Shown piece by piece: positions 34,088-42,437 of a stretch of DNA of 64,000 bases (position 1 is its first letter; each line of letters begins with the position of its first letter). Source of the DNA: Megasphaera vaginalis (ex Bordigoni et al. 2020). GTDB taxonomy: Bacteria; Bacillota; Negativicutes; Veillonellales; Megasphaeraceae. Location: the NCBI RefSeq assembly GCF_900240295.1, contig NZ_OEQB01000004.1:215448-279447 (forward strand). Direction: 5' to 3'. The notes beneath the pieces are model-generated. The model saw only the letters and a program-made list of their open reading frames with translations, was not told the origin of the DNA and searched no databases. Made by a program: the position numbers and the translations under genes.

Positions 34088-34609
34088 CTATACAATATCG
34101 ATATGGCACGCTGCCATTGATTGCAGGGCCCGTTCATGGTCTTCCGGCGAGGAACCGGCGCAGCAGGAGCTGTCGACGCTGATTTTCTTTTCCGGATAGA
34201 AGGCTTTGAGCAGGAGCGCGTTGGAAATAACGCAGATGTCGGTACAGACGCCCATTACGGTAATTTCGTCATAGGGGGCCGCTTCGCCGACCAGATCGGT
34301 GCAGCCGAAGGTCGGTTTTTGCAGGATCGTGGCAAAGAGCGAGTAAGGCAGCAGTTCCCGGCAAATGTTCCAGCCCGGCGTGTTGCGGATACAGTGCGGT
34401 ACCGGCAGTTTCCGGCCTTCCTGGGTGAACAGGTAATCTTCATCGTGCGTGTCTTTGGTAAAGAGGATATCGTAATCACTGGCGCCGCTTCGTTTCAGGT
34501 CTTGAATCTTGGCGGCGATTTTCGGGGCGACAGCTTTGGCTTCCGCCGTGCCGAGGGGACCGGTGACGAAATCATTTTGCATATCGATGATGACATAGAG
34601 TATGCTCAT
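34088..34609 (-). CDS. Isochorismatase/nicotinamidase-like cysteine hydrolase
   Basis: 173 residues. The triad is visible: Asp in YVIIDMQNDFV (residue 9), Lys in LQKPTFG, and Cys in MGVCTDICVISNALLL. DTHDEDY fits the nicotinamidase metal-site region (D-x-H). It may deamidate nicotinamide or cleave a related amide or vinyl ether. It lies 9 bases after the ThiE-like gene and shares its transcript, which is an odd partner for thiamine synthesis. GAGG lies 7 bases before the ATG. Confidence 0.82.
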   Translation of the reverse strand: MSILYVIIDMQNDFVTGPLGTAEAKAVAPKIAAKIQDLKRSGASDYDILFTKDTHDEDYLFTQEGRKLPVPHCIRNTPGWNICRELLPYSLFATILQKPTFGCTDLVGEAAPYDEITVMGVCTDICVISNALLLKAFYPEKKISVDSSCCAGSSPEDHERALQSMAACHIDIV

Positions 34610-34618
34610 GGGGATGCC

Positions 34619-35209
34619 TCATTTCTTCAATTCGGCGACGTAGGCATTGGCGTCGTCACACTGCATGAGACCGGACATGACGACGATGCCGGCAGTAGGG
34701 ACGTCTTCCAGTTCGTGTACCGTCTGCGGCGTGATTCCGCCCAGTGCGTAGACGGGAAGAGAGACGGCGCCGCAAATGTCCCGCAATGTGGAAACGCCGA
34801 TCGGCGGATCATCGGGCTTGCAGCTCGTCGGGAACACGTGGCTGGCAACGATGTACGTCGCGCCGAGAAGCTCGGCTTTGCGCGCTTCTGCCGCCGTGTG
34901 TACCGATACTCCCAGCGTGGACATGTAGTAGCGGATGGAGGAGTGGGTCTCCAAGTATTCCAAGGAACACTGAAAACGGGGAACGTGGAGACGGACCGCC
35001 GCTTTTCCGAAGGTATGGAGAATACATTGCGTTTGGTGAACGTTACAGATCTGCAGCGTTTTTTTTGCGTAATCAAAATAGTCTTCTTCGGACAGTGTCT
35101 TTTCCCGCAGTACGATGGCGTCGACCGGGGAAGCGGCGATCAGTTCGATCTGATCCCAAAAATCACGGCGTGAAAGAAGGCGATTGGTTATTGCAATAAT
35201 TTTACCCAT
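34619..35209 (-). CDS. Thiamine phosphate synthase/TenI family protein
   Basis: 196 residues, TIM-barrel of the ThiE/TenI type: VLREKTLSEEDY (phosphate/pyrophosphate region), GVSVHTAAEA, SHVFPTSCKP, and a C-terminal YALGGIT followed by GIVVMSG. ThiE joins the thiazole and pyrimidine phosphates; TenI aromatises the thiazole tautomer. Placement beside thiSGHF allows either; the lack of a clear DD-x-P style active loop makes me unwilling to choose. It has its own promoter (35277-35305) and AGGTG before the ATG. Confidence 0.75.
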   Translation of the reverse strand: MGKIIAITNRLLSRRDFWDQIELIAASPVDAIVLREKTLSEEDYFDYAKKTLQICNVHQTQCILHTFGKAAVRLHVPRFQCSLEYLETHSSIRYYMSTLGVSVHTAAEARKAELLGATYIVASHVFPTSCKPDDPPIGVSTLRDICGAVSLPVYALGGITPQTVHELEDVPTAGIVVMSGLMQCDDANAYVAELKK

Positions 35210-35276
35210 GGAATCACCTGATAGTATCTAGGAATAAACAAAAGAGATTAAACTCGACGAATACATTACTAACAGT

Positions 35277-35305
35277 AATATACATTATTATTGGTAAATC
35301 GTCAA
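35277..35305 (-). promoter_or_regulatory. Sigma-70 promoter of the ThiE-like gene
   Basis: Minus strand TTGACG (35300-35305), 17 bases, TATATT (35277-35282). A small dyad ATTACT-AAC-AGTAAT (35265-35279) overlaps the start region and could be an operator. Confidence 0.6.
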
Positions 35306-35371
35306 TGAAAAGCGCCTTTCAGCGTCCTATATGCAGCCCTTATCTTCTATGATGTACGCTTGAAAACAAAT

Positions 35372-35417
35372 GCCATATTCTACCTGTTCTGCTGCAATAG
35401 AACAGATAGAATATGGC
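35372..35417 (-). terminator. Hairpin between thiF and the ThiE-like gene
   Basis: Long interrupted stem (GCCATATTCTA...TAGAATATGGC with inner CTGTTCT/AGAACAG). The following minus-strand tract (ATTTGTTTTC) is only partly T-rich; it is either the thiSGHF terminator or a processing site. Confidence 0.5.
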
Positions 35418-35429
35418 GGGAGGAGAAAG

Positions 35430-36218
35430 CTAACGTAAGTCGACGAGAATTTTCAGGATCATGTTGGCCTCGTGGGCCGCACAGATCGCGACGCGCGGCG
35501 CCATCAGACCGCGGCCGGGCCGGGCGGCATGGCTGCCGTCGCCGCAGACGTAGAGTCTGTCCGTGACTTTTCTCGTCTTGATGGCATTGCTGTCACCGTA
35601 GCCGGCCATGCCGGAAGCGGCGACGATGTATTTGTCGGGGCACTCGGTCAGCATCGTATTGACGAGCATGGCCTTGGCCTCGGCGCCGTCAAAGGCTTCG
35701 CAGATCAGGGGGTCACCGGCAAAGAGAGAAACGGCGTTTTCCGCCGTAACTTTCACGTTATCCGTGCGGATCTTTAGAAAGGGGTTGATTTCTCTTAATT
35801 GCCGGGCCAGCGCGAAGGTCTTTTTTTCTCCCAGATCACGGATGAAATAGGATTGGCGGTTCAGATTGCTGACGTCGACAGTATCAAAGTCGACGAGATG
35901 CAGTCCGCCGATGCCGCATCGGGCCAGATAGACGGCGACGTTGGAGCCGAGACCGCCGAGGCCGGCAATGGCGACGGTCGCGGCTTTGACCTTTTCATAG
36001 ACCTGCGGCGTGTGACGGGCGCAAAGCATTCGTTCCAGCGCGTCCTGCGGCGGCAATTCGTCTTTGGAAATGATGTATACTTCATCGCCGTCGGCGAGGG
36101 GCGCGTCTGCCGACATGCCGTAACCGTTCAGGATGATGACGGCGTGAGCGGGATGCGGCAGTCCGTAGAGATGGCCGGCCGCCGTTACCGTTTCTTTTCC
36201 GTTCAGTTTGATTTTCAT
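35430..36218 (-). CDS. thiF: ThiF-family sulfur-carrier adenylyltransferase with ThiS-like N-terminal domain
   Basis: 262 residues. Residues about 1-62 look like a ThiS/ubiquitin fold (KIKLNGKETVTAAGHL... LADGDEVYIIS) but without the terminal Gly-Gly. The rest is an E1-like domain: ATP loop GLGGLGSNVAVYLAR, DFDTVDVSNLNRQ, and a C-terminal helical region. ThiF adenylates the ThiS C-terminus for sulfur loading. No CxxC zinc pair is seen, as in the clostridial family 2 type. It follows thiH by 3 bases with no ribosome site, so it depends on translational coupling. The separate true ThiS is encoded at 38223. Confidence 0.85.
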   Translation of the reverse strand: MKIKLNGKETVTAAGHLYGLPHPAHAVIILNGYGMSADAPLADGDEVYIISKDELPPQDALERMLCARHTPQVYEKVKAATVAIAGLGGLGSNVAVYLARCGIGGLHLVDFDTVDVSNLNRQSYFIRDLGEKKTFALARQLREINPFLKIRTDNVKVTAENAVSLFAGDPLICEAFDGAEAKAMLVNTMLTECPDKYIVAASGMAGYGDSNAIKTRKVTDRLYVCGDGSHAARPGRGLMAPRVAICAAHEANMILKILVDLR

Positions 36219-36221
36219 GGC

Positions 36222-37385
36222 TTATACATAGATATATTCACTTGTGACAGGCTGCATGCCGGCCGCTTTTACGGCTGCGTACATTTCGTCGAAGGAGCGG
36301 TTGTCGCTGATTTCAAATTGTTCGTCGCCCTTTTCTTGGCCCGACTCTTCCAGATGGCCGCCAATGCCGACACAAACGCCGGCAGAGACCTTATTGGCGG
36401 CAATTTTGATGATATTGTTGCGGAAATGGGCGTTCTCGCGGCTCGATACGGTAATCGAAGCGAAGGGCAGGAAGAGTCGGTAGGCGCAGATGATCTGGAC
36501 GAGACGCCGTTCGTCGACATCTTTCGGATTGATCTTATCGTTGTTGATGATCGGCCGCAGACGCGGGCAGGAGAGGGAGATTTCGGCGTGCGGATATTTG
36601 CGCTGCATGAGCCAGGCGTGCATGCCCGTCGCTACGGCGTCTTTTTGGTAATCGTCGAGACCGAGGAGAGCGGCGAAGCCGACGCCGCGCATGCCGCCGA
36701 GAATGGCTCGCTCCTGCGCGTAGAAGCGGTAAGGGAAGATCCGTTTGTGTCCCGCCAGATGCAGTGTTTCATACTTATCGGCGTTGTACGTTTCCTGGAA
36801 AACGGTGACGTAATCTGCGCCGCATTCATGGAGAAACCGGTATTCATCGACGTTTACGGGATAGATTTCGACGCCGACGACGCGGAAATACTGACGGGCG
36901 ATCCGGATGGCATTGCCGATATAGGCGACGTCCGACATATGACGGCTTTCGCCGGTGAGCATGAGGACTTCTTCCAGTCCCGAGACGGCGATGTTCCGAC
37001 ATTCCCTGTGCAGTTCGTCGTCCGTCAGGCGGGCGCGCTGGATCTTATTATGAGAATTGAAACCGCAGTAAATGCAGTAATTTTCGCAATAATTGGCGAA
37101 ATAGATCGGCGTGAAGAGATTGACGGAATTGCCGAAGTGGCGGCGTGTGACGGCCCGGGCTTTGCAGGCCATTTCCTCCAAATGGGGCAGCGCCGCTTTC
37201 GATAAGAGGGCCATGAAGTCGCGCGGTTCCAGGTGGGGGTTGGCGAGGGCGGCCGTCACATCGGCGCTGTCGTAATCTTCGTCGCGGAAGGCGGCGTGGT
37301 GCGTTAAAACCTGTTCGAGCATATCCGAATCGAGGATATCCATGTCCGGTAAGTAATGCATGTGGTCAATTCGTTTTTCTGCCAT
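36222..37385 (-). CDS. thiH: 2-iminoacetate synthase (radical SAM)
   Basis: 387 residues. The radical-SAM cluster motif C-x3-C-x2-C is in CENYCIYCGFN (about residue 90), followed by ThiH-specific regions (LMLTGESRH; DYVTVFQETYN). It splits tyrosine to dehydroglycine for the thiazole ring in anaerobes, in place of ThiO. GAGGAGG lies 7 bases before the ATG. Between thiG and thiF in one operon. Confidence 0.93.
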   Translation of the reverse strand: MAEKRIDHMHYLPDMDILDSDMLEQVLTHHAAFRDEDYDSADVTAALANPHLEPRDFMALLSKAALPHLEEMACKARAVTRRHFGNSVNLFTPIYFANYCENYCIYCGFNSHNKIQRARLTDDELHRECRNIAVSGLEEVLMLTGESRHMSDVAYIGNAIRIARQYFRVVGVEIYPVNVDEYRFLHECGADYVTVFQETYNADKYETLHLAGHKRIFPYRFYAQERAILGGMRGVGFAALLGLDDYQKDAVATGMHAWLMQRKYPHAEISLSCPRLRPIINNDKINPKDVDERRLVQIICAYRLFLPFASITVSSRENAHFRNNIIKIAANKVSAGVCVGIGGHLEESGQEKGDEQFEISDNRSFDEMYAAVKAAGMQPVTSEYIYV

Positions 37386-37397
37386 AGTTCAGCCTCC

Positions 37398-38165
37398 TCA
37401 ATCGCCTAAAAAACCGGTAAGCGGATCGGATGCGACGGCTTTGTCCCGAACGCGTCCCAATCCGGAAAGGTATGCGGCACGGCCGGCTTCGACCGCCAGT
37501 TTGAACGCGTGGGCCATGCGCGGCAAGTCGCCGGCTGTGGCGATGGCCGTGTTGGCCATGATGGCGGCCGCCCCCATTTCCATGGCTTCACAGGCCTGTG
37601 ACGGCCGGCCGATACCGGCATCGACGATGACCGGCAGGCTGATCTCGTTGATCAGGATCTGCAGGAATTCCCGTGCCGCCAGGCCTTTGTTCGTGCCGAT
37701 CGGGGCGGCCAGGGGCATAACGGCGGCGGCGCCGGCAGTTACCAGCGCGCGGGCGGCGTAGAGATCGGGATACATATAAGGCAAGACAATGAAGCCTTCT
37801 TTGGCGAGAATTTCCGTTGCCTTAACAGTTTCTCCGTTATCGGGCAAGAGATATTTGGAATCGGTCATGATTTCTATCTTGACGAAGTCGCCGCAGCCGA
37901 TTTCCCGGGACAGGCGGGCAATGCGTACGGCTTCATCGGCCGTACGGGCGCCGGACGTGTTCGGCAGGAGCGTAATGCTTTTGGGAATGAAATCCATGAT
38001 GTTGTCTTTTTGGCCGGCTTCGACACGGCGCAGCGCCATCGTGATGATTTCGGCGCCGCCTGCTTCGACGGCGCTTTGAATCAAGTCGACGCTGTATTTG
38101 CCGGAACCGAGAATGAAGCGGGACGAAAATTCGTGACCGCCGAGAATGAGTTTATCATCTGTCAT
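37398..38165 (-). CDS. thiG: Thiazole synthase
   Basis: 255 residues, TIM barrel. [19 protein letters not shown] at the start, [14 protein letters not shown] with the expected Schiff-base lysine region, [13 protein letters not shown] and [11 protein letters not shown] in the phosphate site. It condenses dehydroglycine, DXP and ThiS-thiocarboxylate to the thiazole. The ATG at 38165 is 8 bases after GAGG; a GTG three codons upstream is part of that site. Confidence 0.94.
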   Translation of the reverse strand: MTDDKLILGGHEFSSRFILGSGKYSVDLIQSAVEAGGAEIITMALRRVEAGQKDNIMDFIPKSITLLPNTSGARTADEAVRIARLSREIGCGDFVKIEIMTDSKYLLPDNGETVKATEILAKEGFIVLPYMYPDLYAARALVTAGAAAVMPLAAPIGTNKGLAAREFLQILINEISLPVIVDAGIGRPSQACEAMEMGAAAIMANTAIATAGDLPRMAHAFKLAVEAGRAAYLSGLGRVRDKAVASDPLTGFLGD

Positions 38166-38222
38166 CGTAAACACCTCGCTGAAAATGTAGTGAAATTGCA
38201 GTGATCCGGTCCTGTTCGTATT

Positions 38223-38417
38223 TCAGCCGCCGCCGACGAAGTGGACGATCTCCGCCGTATCGCCGTCTTTCAGCAGCGTTGCGGCATAATCGCCGCGCTT
38301 GACAATGGCGCCGTTCAGTTCGACGGCAATGCGGTCGGTCCGAAAGCCGCGTTCCTGCAAATACGTCAGCAACGGCAAGGTTGCAGCGGCAATTTCGCTG
38401 CCATTGATGCGAATCAT
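38223..38417 (-). CDS. thiS: Sulfur carrier protein ThiS
   Basis: 64 residues with the ubiquitin-like fold and the functional C-terminus HFVGGG (Gly-Gly end). It carries the thiocarboxylate sulfur to ThiG. First gene of thiSGHF. AAAGGAG lies 11 bases before the ATG, with the attenuator-like hairpin just upstream. Confidence 0.9.
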   Translation of the reverse strand: MIRINGSEIAAATLPLLTYLQERGFRTDRIAVELNGAIVKRGDYAATLLKDGDTAEIVHFVGGG

Positions 38418-38446
38418 CCTGTACGCATCTCCTTTCTCACAAAAAT

Positions 38447-38496
38447 AGGCCGCACGAAGAAATACACCGACGGTGGTGTACCCCTTCGTGCGGCCT
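38447..38496 (-). promoter_or_regulatory. Attenuator-like hairpin in the thiS leader
   Basis: Outer stem AGGCCGCACGAAG / CTTCGTGCGGCCT (13 bases) encloses a second hairpin (TACACC / GGTGTA). On the minus strand it is followed by ATTTTTG, an intrinsic-terminator layout, and it starts about 16 bases after the predicted transcription start. No TPP riboswitch core or T-box is recognisable, so what would relieve it is unknown. Confidence 0.65.
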
Positions 38497-38518
38497 TTAC
38501 GGTCTCACTCTGTTATGA

Positions 38519-38547
38519 ATTATAAACGCTTGCGGAAAAAATTTCAA
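38519..38547 (-). promoter_or_regulatory. Sigma-70 promoter of thiSGHF
   Basis: Minus strand TTGAAA (38542-38547), 17 bases, TATAAT (38519-38524), near consensus. Confidence 0.75.
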
Positions 38548-38638
38548 TGATAAGTTGCGGAATTTTCGTTAAGGTGATACAGATTTTCTTGGTTTATGGT
38601 AAAATAAAGTAGTATTGTTTGGGCAGAGGAGGTGTCGC

Positions 38639-39904
38639 ATGGCGACGATACGTAAAGATGACCGAAGCGCTTGGGCCGAGCGGTTTTACTGGACCGACGA
38701 CAGGCTGAAAACGTTTTCTGCGGCGTTTCAGCACGAGCTGGAACGGGCACTGAACGGCGTGGAGGCGGCGTTTTCGGTGCAGCCGTCGTACTTGCCGCTG
38801 CCTGCAGGTACGGAACAGGGACTCTACTTGGCGCTGACCTTCGCCGGCACCAAGGTCAGCGTTGGCCGCGTCCGTCTTTTCGGCAAAGGATACTATATCT
38901 TGGAAAAGACGGTGCAGCGTCCCGTGCGGACGGCGTGTTACGATGACGCTGACGACGGTACGACGGCAGCGGCGTTTTTTGATTTTCTCGCCGCCGCCGT
39001 TGCCGAATGCGTCGGCACAACGCCGCCTTGCGCGCTCGGACTGACCGTGCCGTTTGCCGTAGCGCCGCGTTCGCCGCGAGAAGCGCAGCTGCTTCGGCTG
39101 TTGACGGGAAAGGCCGCCGGCGAACTGCTGCAGCAGGCGCTGGAACGGCGCGGCCTGGCGCGGTGCCGCGTGAAGGCTGTCGTCAACGATGCGGCAGCAT
39201 CGTTATTGGCTGCCGCGTACCGGTATGGCGATGTCGCTGTCGGCGTCGTTTGCGACGCCGGCTTTACGGTCTGCTGGTATGAACCGCGGCGGCAGATGCT
39301 CGTCCATGCGGCGGCAGCGTCGTTCAGCGAGCTGACGGGGACGGTCTGGGACCGGCGCGTTGATGAGGCTTCGCCGCAGCCGGGGCGTCAGGTGTTGGGG
39401 AAGATGATCGGCGGCGCGTATCTTGCCGAAATCTACCGACACGTCTTGTGTGATTATTTCGACTGCGCCGATATTCCGTTCTTTACGACGGCAGAGATGA
39501 ACGGACTGCTGCAAACGTCTTGTCTGCGAGAGACGCGGCATTGTATGGGGCGCTTGTGGAATCGTCTCGTGCCGCCGGCGGATGTGGAGCATCTTTGCAA
39601 GATAGGGGCCTCTATTTTTGTCCGTTCCGCGCAGCTCGCCGGAGCGTCCGTTTCCGCTGTCTTGCGGCATGTGTACGGCAACGCTGTTATACCGCGACAG
39701 AAAATAGCCGTCGCCGGCGGCGTATTGACGGAAGTGCGCGGCAGTCTGGCGGTCATGGCTGACGGCATGCAGGCCTGTCTGGCGGCCGAGCCGAGCCGGA
39801 CGCAGGTGCTCCCGGCGTACCCCGCCATCAGCCGGAATGGAGAGCTTGTCGGTGCCGCCGTCGCTGCGGCAATGGTCGGCGGCGAAGATCAGCATTGCGG
39901 CTGA
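38639..39904 (+). CDS. Eukaryotic-type hexokinase
   Basis: 421 residues aligned by motif to the eukaryotic hexokinase family rather than bacterial ROK or Glk: LALTFAGTKVSVGRVRL (phosphate-1), CALGLTVPFAV, the catalytic Asp in VVNDAAASLLA (Asp184), YLAEIYRHVL, GASIFVRSAQLAGAS, and AVAGGVLTEVRG (phosphate-2). It should phosphorylate hexose with ATP. Several motifs are looser than in yeast or animals. The N-terminal ATG at 38639 follows GAGGAGG. It is divergent from thiS and its end overlaps convergent bioB by 16 bases. Confidence 0.75.
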   Translation: MATIRKDDRSAWAERFYWTDDRLKTFSAAFQHELERALNGVEAAFSVQPSYLPLPAGTEQGLYLALTFAGTKVSVGRVRLFGKGYYILEKTVQRPVRTACYDDADDGTTAAAFFDFLAAAVAECVGTTPPCALGLTVPFAVAPRSPREAQLLRLLTGKAAGELLQQALERRGLARCRVKAVVNDAAASLLAAAYRYGDVAVGVVCDAGFTVCWYEPRRQMLVHAAAASFSELTGTVWDRRVDEASPQPGRQVLGKMIGGAYLAEIYRHVLCDYFDCADIPFFTTAEMNGLLQTSCLRETRHCMGRLWNRLVPPADVEHLCKIGASIFVRSAQLAGASVSAVLRHVYGNAVIPRQKIAVAGGVLTEVRGSLAVMADGMQACLAAEPSRTQVLPAYPAISRNGELVGAAVAAAMVGGEDQHCG

Positions 39905-40881
39905 ACGGGTTTCCGTTTCAAGTCGGCCAGCATCTGCGCATCGACGGAAACGGCATTGCCGGAAGTCGTCAAATAGCCGCCGATCATCAGTCCGTTCAGG
40001 CCGCTTGTGAGGGCATAAGCCTGGAGGGAGCGCAGATTGGCTTCTCTGCCGCCGGCAGTGCGGATCTGCGCCTGCGGTAAGAGAAAGCGGAAGACGGCGA
40101 AGGTCCGCAAAATTTCCCAGGGTTCCAGATGAGGCGCCGCTGCCAGCGGTGTGCCGGCGATGGGGTTGAGGATATTCAGCGGAATCGAATCAACGCCGAG
40201 ATCACGCAGCGTACAGGCCATTTCAATCCGCTGTTCCGGCGTTTCGCCCAGTCCGATGATGCCGCCGGAGCAGACGCGCAGGCCGGCTTCTCCGGCCATG
40301 CGGATCAGCGCGGCTTTGTCGGCGAAGCCGTGTGTCGAACAGATCGACGGGAAGTAGGACGGCGCCGTTTCGATGTTGGCGTGGTAGCGGCCGACGCCGG
40401 CAGCTTTCAATTCGTGCAGCTGTTTGTTCGTGATCAGGCCGAGAGAACAGCACGTTTCGATGCCGACTTCGCTGCGGATGCGGCGCAAAGCGGTCAGGAC
40501 GGCTGTGAATTCAGGGCCTTCGGTGACGGAGCGGCCGCCGGTAACGATGGAAAAGCGGGTGGCGCCGGCCGCTTTGGCCTTGGCCGCCGCCTGTAGAAGC
40601 GCAGTTTCGCTCAGCAGCGGATATTCGCTGACACCGGTGTCATAATGGGCCGATTGCGCGCAGAAACGGCAGTTTTCCGGACATTTGCCGGAACGGCCGT
40701 TGACGATGGCGCAGCAATCGACGGCGTCACCGTGAAAGTGCTGTCTGATCTTATCGGCGAAGGCCAGCAGCAGCGGCGTGTCGTTGTCGGGCAGAGAGAG
40801 CAGCTCCAGGGCTTCCTCCTTAGTGAGCTCGCCGCCGCCGTTGACGCGTTCCGTATACGTTATCAGTTTTTGAAGTTCCAT
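39889..40881 (-). CDS. bioB: Biotin synthase
   Basis: 330 residues. Radical-SAM motif CPENCRFC followed by AQSAHYDTGV, the BioB 2Fe-2S cysteine region (ETCCSLGLI), GGIIGLGET, and NPIAGTPL. Inserts sulfur into dethiobiotin. GGAGGGGG precedes the ATG by 8 bases. A consensus-like promoter and an incomplete dyad lie in the gap to the divergent MocR gene. No bioA, bioD or bioF is in the window. Confidence 0.93.
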   Translation of the reverse strand: MELQKLITYTERVNGGGELTKEEALELLSLPDNDTPLLLAFADKIRQHFHGDAVDCCAIVNGRSGKCPENCRFCAQSAHYDTGVSEYPLLSETALLQAAAKAKAAGATRFSIVTGGRSVTEGPEFTAVLTALRRIRSEVGIETCCSLGLITNKQLHELKAAGVGRYHANIETAPSYFPSICSTHGFADKAALIRMAGEAGLRVCSGGIIGLGETPEQRIEMACTLRDLGVDSIPLNILNPIAGTPLAAAPHLEPWEILRTFAVFRFLLPQAQIRTAGGREANLRSLQAYALTSGLNGLMIGGYLTTSGNAVSVDAQMLADLKRKPVQPQC

Positions 40882-40915
40882 GTCAGATTCCCCCTCCAGG
40901 CAAGTAGATATGGTT

Positions 40916-40969
40916 AGTATACGGAAGAGAAATCATAATGTCAAATTAACAAATGCAATAACGGGTTAA
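40916..40969 (-). promoter_or_regulatory. bioB promoter with adjacent dyad
   Basis: Minus strand TTGACA (40939-40944), 17 bases, TATACT (40916-40921). Just upstream of -35, TTAAC (40946-40950), 14 bases, GTTAA (40965-40969) resembles the layout of a BirA operator, but the half sites are short; it could also bind the divergent MocR protein. Confidence 0.55.
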
Positions 40970-41046
40970 CAATAAAGAGAGAACGCAACGAATATAACGA
41001 GTATACTGGCAGGAAATACTATTGCCAGGGAGTTGGGGAGTCGGAG

Positions 41047-42435
41047 ATGCTGCAAATTGATCGGACACGGAAAAAACCGTATTATGTACAAATTTATGAA
41101 TACTACCGCAAGGAAATCGAGCAGCAGCACATGGCCGGCGGCACGAAGCTGGAATCGGTTCGTGAATTGGCGCAGGCTGTGGGCGTGAGTAAAATGATCG
41201 TGGAAAAGGCGTATTACCAGCTGGCCAGCGAAGGGTATATTCTGCGGCGCCACAAGGCGCGGTATGAAGTGGCTCTGCTGGATAAACGGGGACAGGCGGC
41301 GCTGCCGCCGCAGCAGCCGGCAAGGCGACTGCAGGCGGAGTGGCAATATGATTTCGGCAGCGGTGCAATGGATCTGAATTGCTTTCCTCTCGATACGTGG
41401 CGAAAGCATATGAATCGCGTCCTGTCTTCACCGGAGCTGCTGTCGTCCTGCCAAGACGAGCAGGGCGTCTGGACCTTGCGCGACGTACTCAGCCATTATG
41501 CGTATGCCGAACGGGGCGTCCGCGCTTCGGCCGAAAACATCATCGTCGGCGCCGGGACGGCGCCGCTGTTGGCTATTTTGACGCAGCTCCTGCGGGACGA
41601 CCACGCTTCCGTCGCCGTTGAAGATCCCGGCTTTCGGCTGGGCCGCGAGATTTTTCGCAGCAGCGGCTACGGTATCGTGCCGCTGACCTTGCATCAAGGG
41701 GATTTCGATCTTTCGCCGTTGCAGGCAAGTAAGGCCCGGCTGGCTTATATCAGTCCGTCCCATCAATTTCCGACGGGATCGGTCATGCCCGTCGGTTTGC
41801 GCTATCAATTGCTCCGCTGGGCTGAAGCCAGGTCGGGACTGATCATTGAAGATGATTATGATAGCGAGCTGCGGTATTACGGCCGTCCCGTACCGGCCTT
41901 GCAGAGCCTTGACAGCGGCGGTCATGTCATCTATATGGGAGCGCTTTCCAAGGTGTTGCCTTTTTTTCTTCGCCTCAGCTATATGGTCTTGCCGCCGCAG
42001 CTCATGGCCAAATATAATGAACGGCGCTCCCTTTTTCGACAGAGCGCGTCTGTTGCCGAGCAATGCGCGCTGGCAGCGTATATCCGCAAAGGCGATTTGA
42101 CGCGGCAAATCAGGCGGTTGCGGAAGGAGTATCAAGATAAGGGCGGTCTCATGCGGCGCCTGCTGCAAGCCGCTTTCGGCTCTTCGCTGCATGTGGGCAA
42201 GATCGTTTCCGGCGTATACTGCCATGTTTCGCTGCGCAGCGACTGTACGGAAGAGGAACTGCTGCGGCGGGCGGCGGCAAAGGGATGCCGTGTTTTGGCG
42301 CTGGCGCCGTTTTATGAAACGAAAGAAGAAGGAGAGAAATGTCAGTTTCTCCTTTCGTTTTCAAAGATACCGGGCGCCGACTTGCCGGCTGCCGTGGCGG
42401 CGCTTAAAGCCGCCTGGTTGGGAGAAGGAGATTGA
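41047..42435 (+). CDS. MocR/GntR-family regulator with aminotransferase-like domain
   Basis: 462 residues. N-terminal GntR winged helix (YVQIYEYYRKEIEQQHMAGG, ESVRELAQAVGVSKMIVEKAY), a linker, then a fold-type I aminotransferase domain with SPSHQFPTGSVMP, IIEDDYDSEL and the PLP lysine in GALSKVLPFFLR (Lys302). MocR proteins bind PLP and regulate vitamin B6, GABA or other pathways. Its target is unclear: bioB is divergent, and the pyridoxal kinase gene lies 5 kb away. Its stop overlaps the start region of the nuclease gene (TGATG). Confidence 0.85.
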   Translation: MLQIDRTRKKPYYVQIYEYYRKEIEQQHMAGGTKLESVRELAQAVGVSKMIVEKAYYQLASEGYILRRHKARYEVALLDKRGQAALPPQQPARRLQAEWQYDFGSGAMDLNCFPLDTWRKHMNRVLSSPELLSSCQDEQGVWTLRDVLSHYAYAERGVRASAENIIVGAGTAPLLAILTQLLRDDHASVAVEDPGFRLGREIFRSSGYGIVPLTLHQGDFDLSPLQASKARLAYISPSHQFPTGSVMPVGLRYQLLRWAEARSGLIIEDDYDSELRYYGRPVPALQSLDSGGHVIYMGALSKVLPFFLRLSYMVLPPQLMAKYNERRSLFRQSASVAEQCALAAYIRKGDLTRQIRRLRKEYQDKGGLMRRLLQAAFGSSLHVGKIVSGVYCHVSLRSDCTEEELLRRAAAKGCRVLALAPFYETKEEGEKCQFLLSFSKIPGADLPAAVAALKAAWLGEGD

Positions 42436-42437
42436 TG

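Noticed and set aside
38440..38500. Possible TPP riboswitch or T-box before thiS
   Set aside because: Neither the conserved TPP core (CTGAGA and the ACCTGATCTGG region) nor the T-box sequence is present; only a nested hairpin with a T-run is seen.
6011..40921. The shared TATACTAAC at the rpoN and bioB -10 regions as a common regulator site
   Set aside because: Both contain a -10 hexamer plus three bases; only rpoN has the matching second arm, so the similarity is probably chance.
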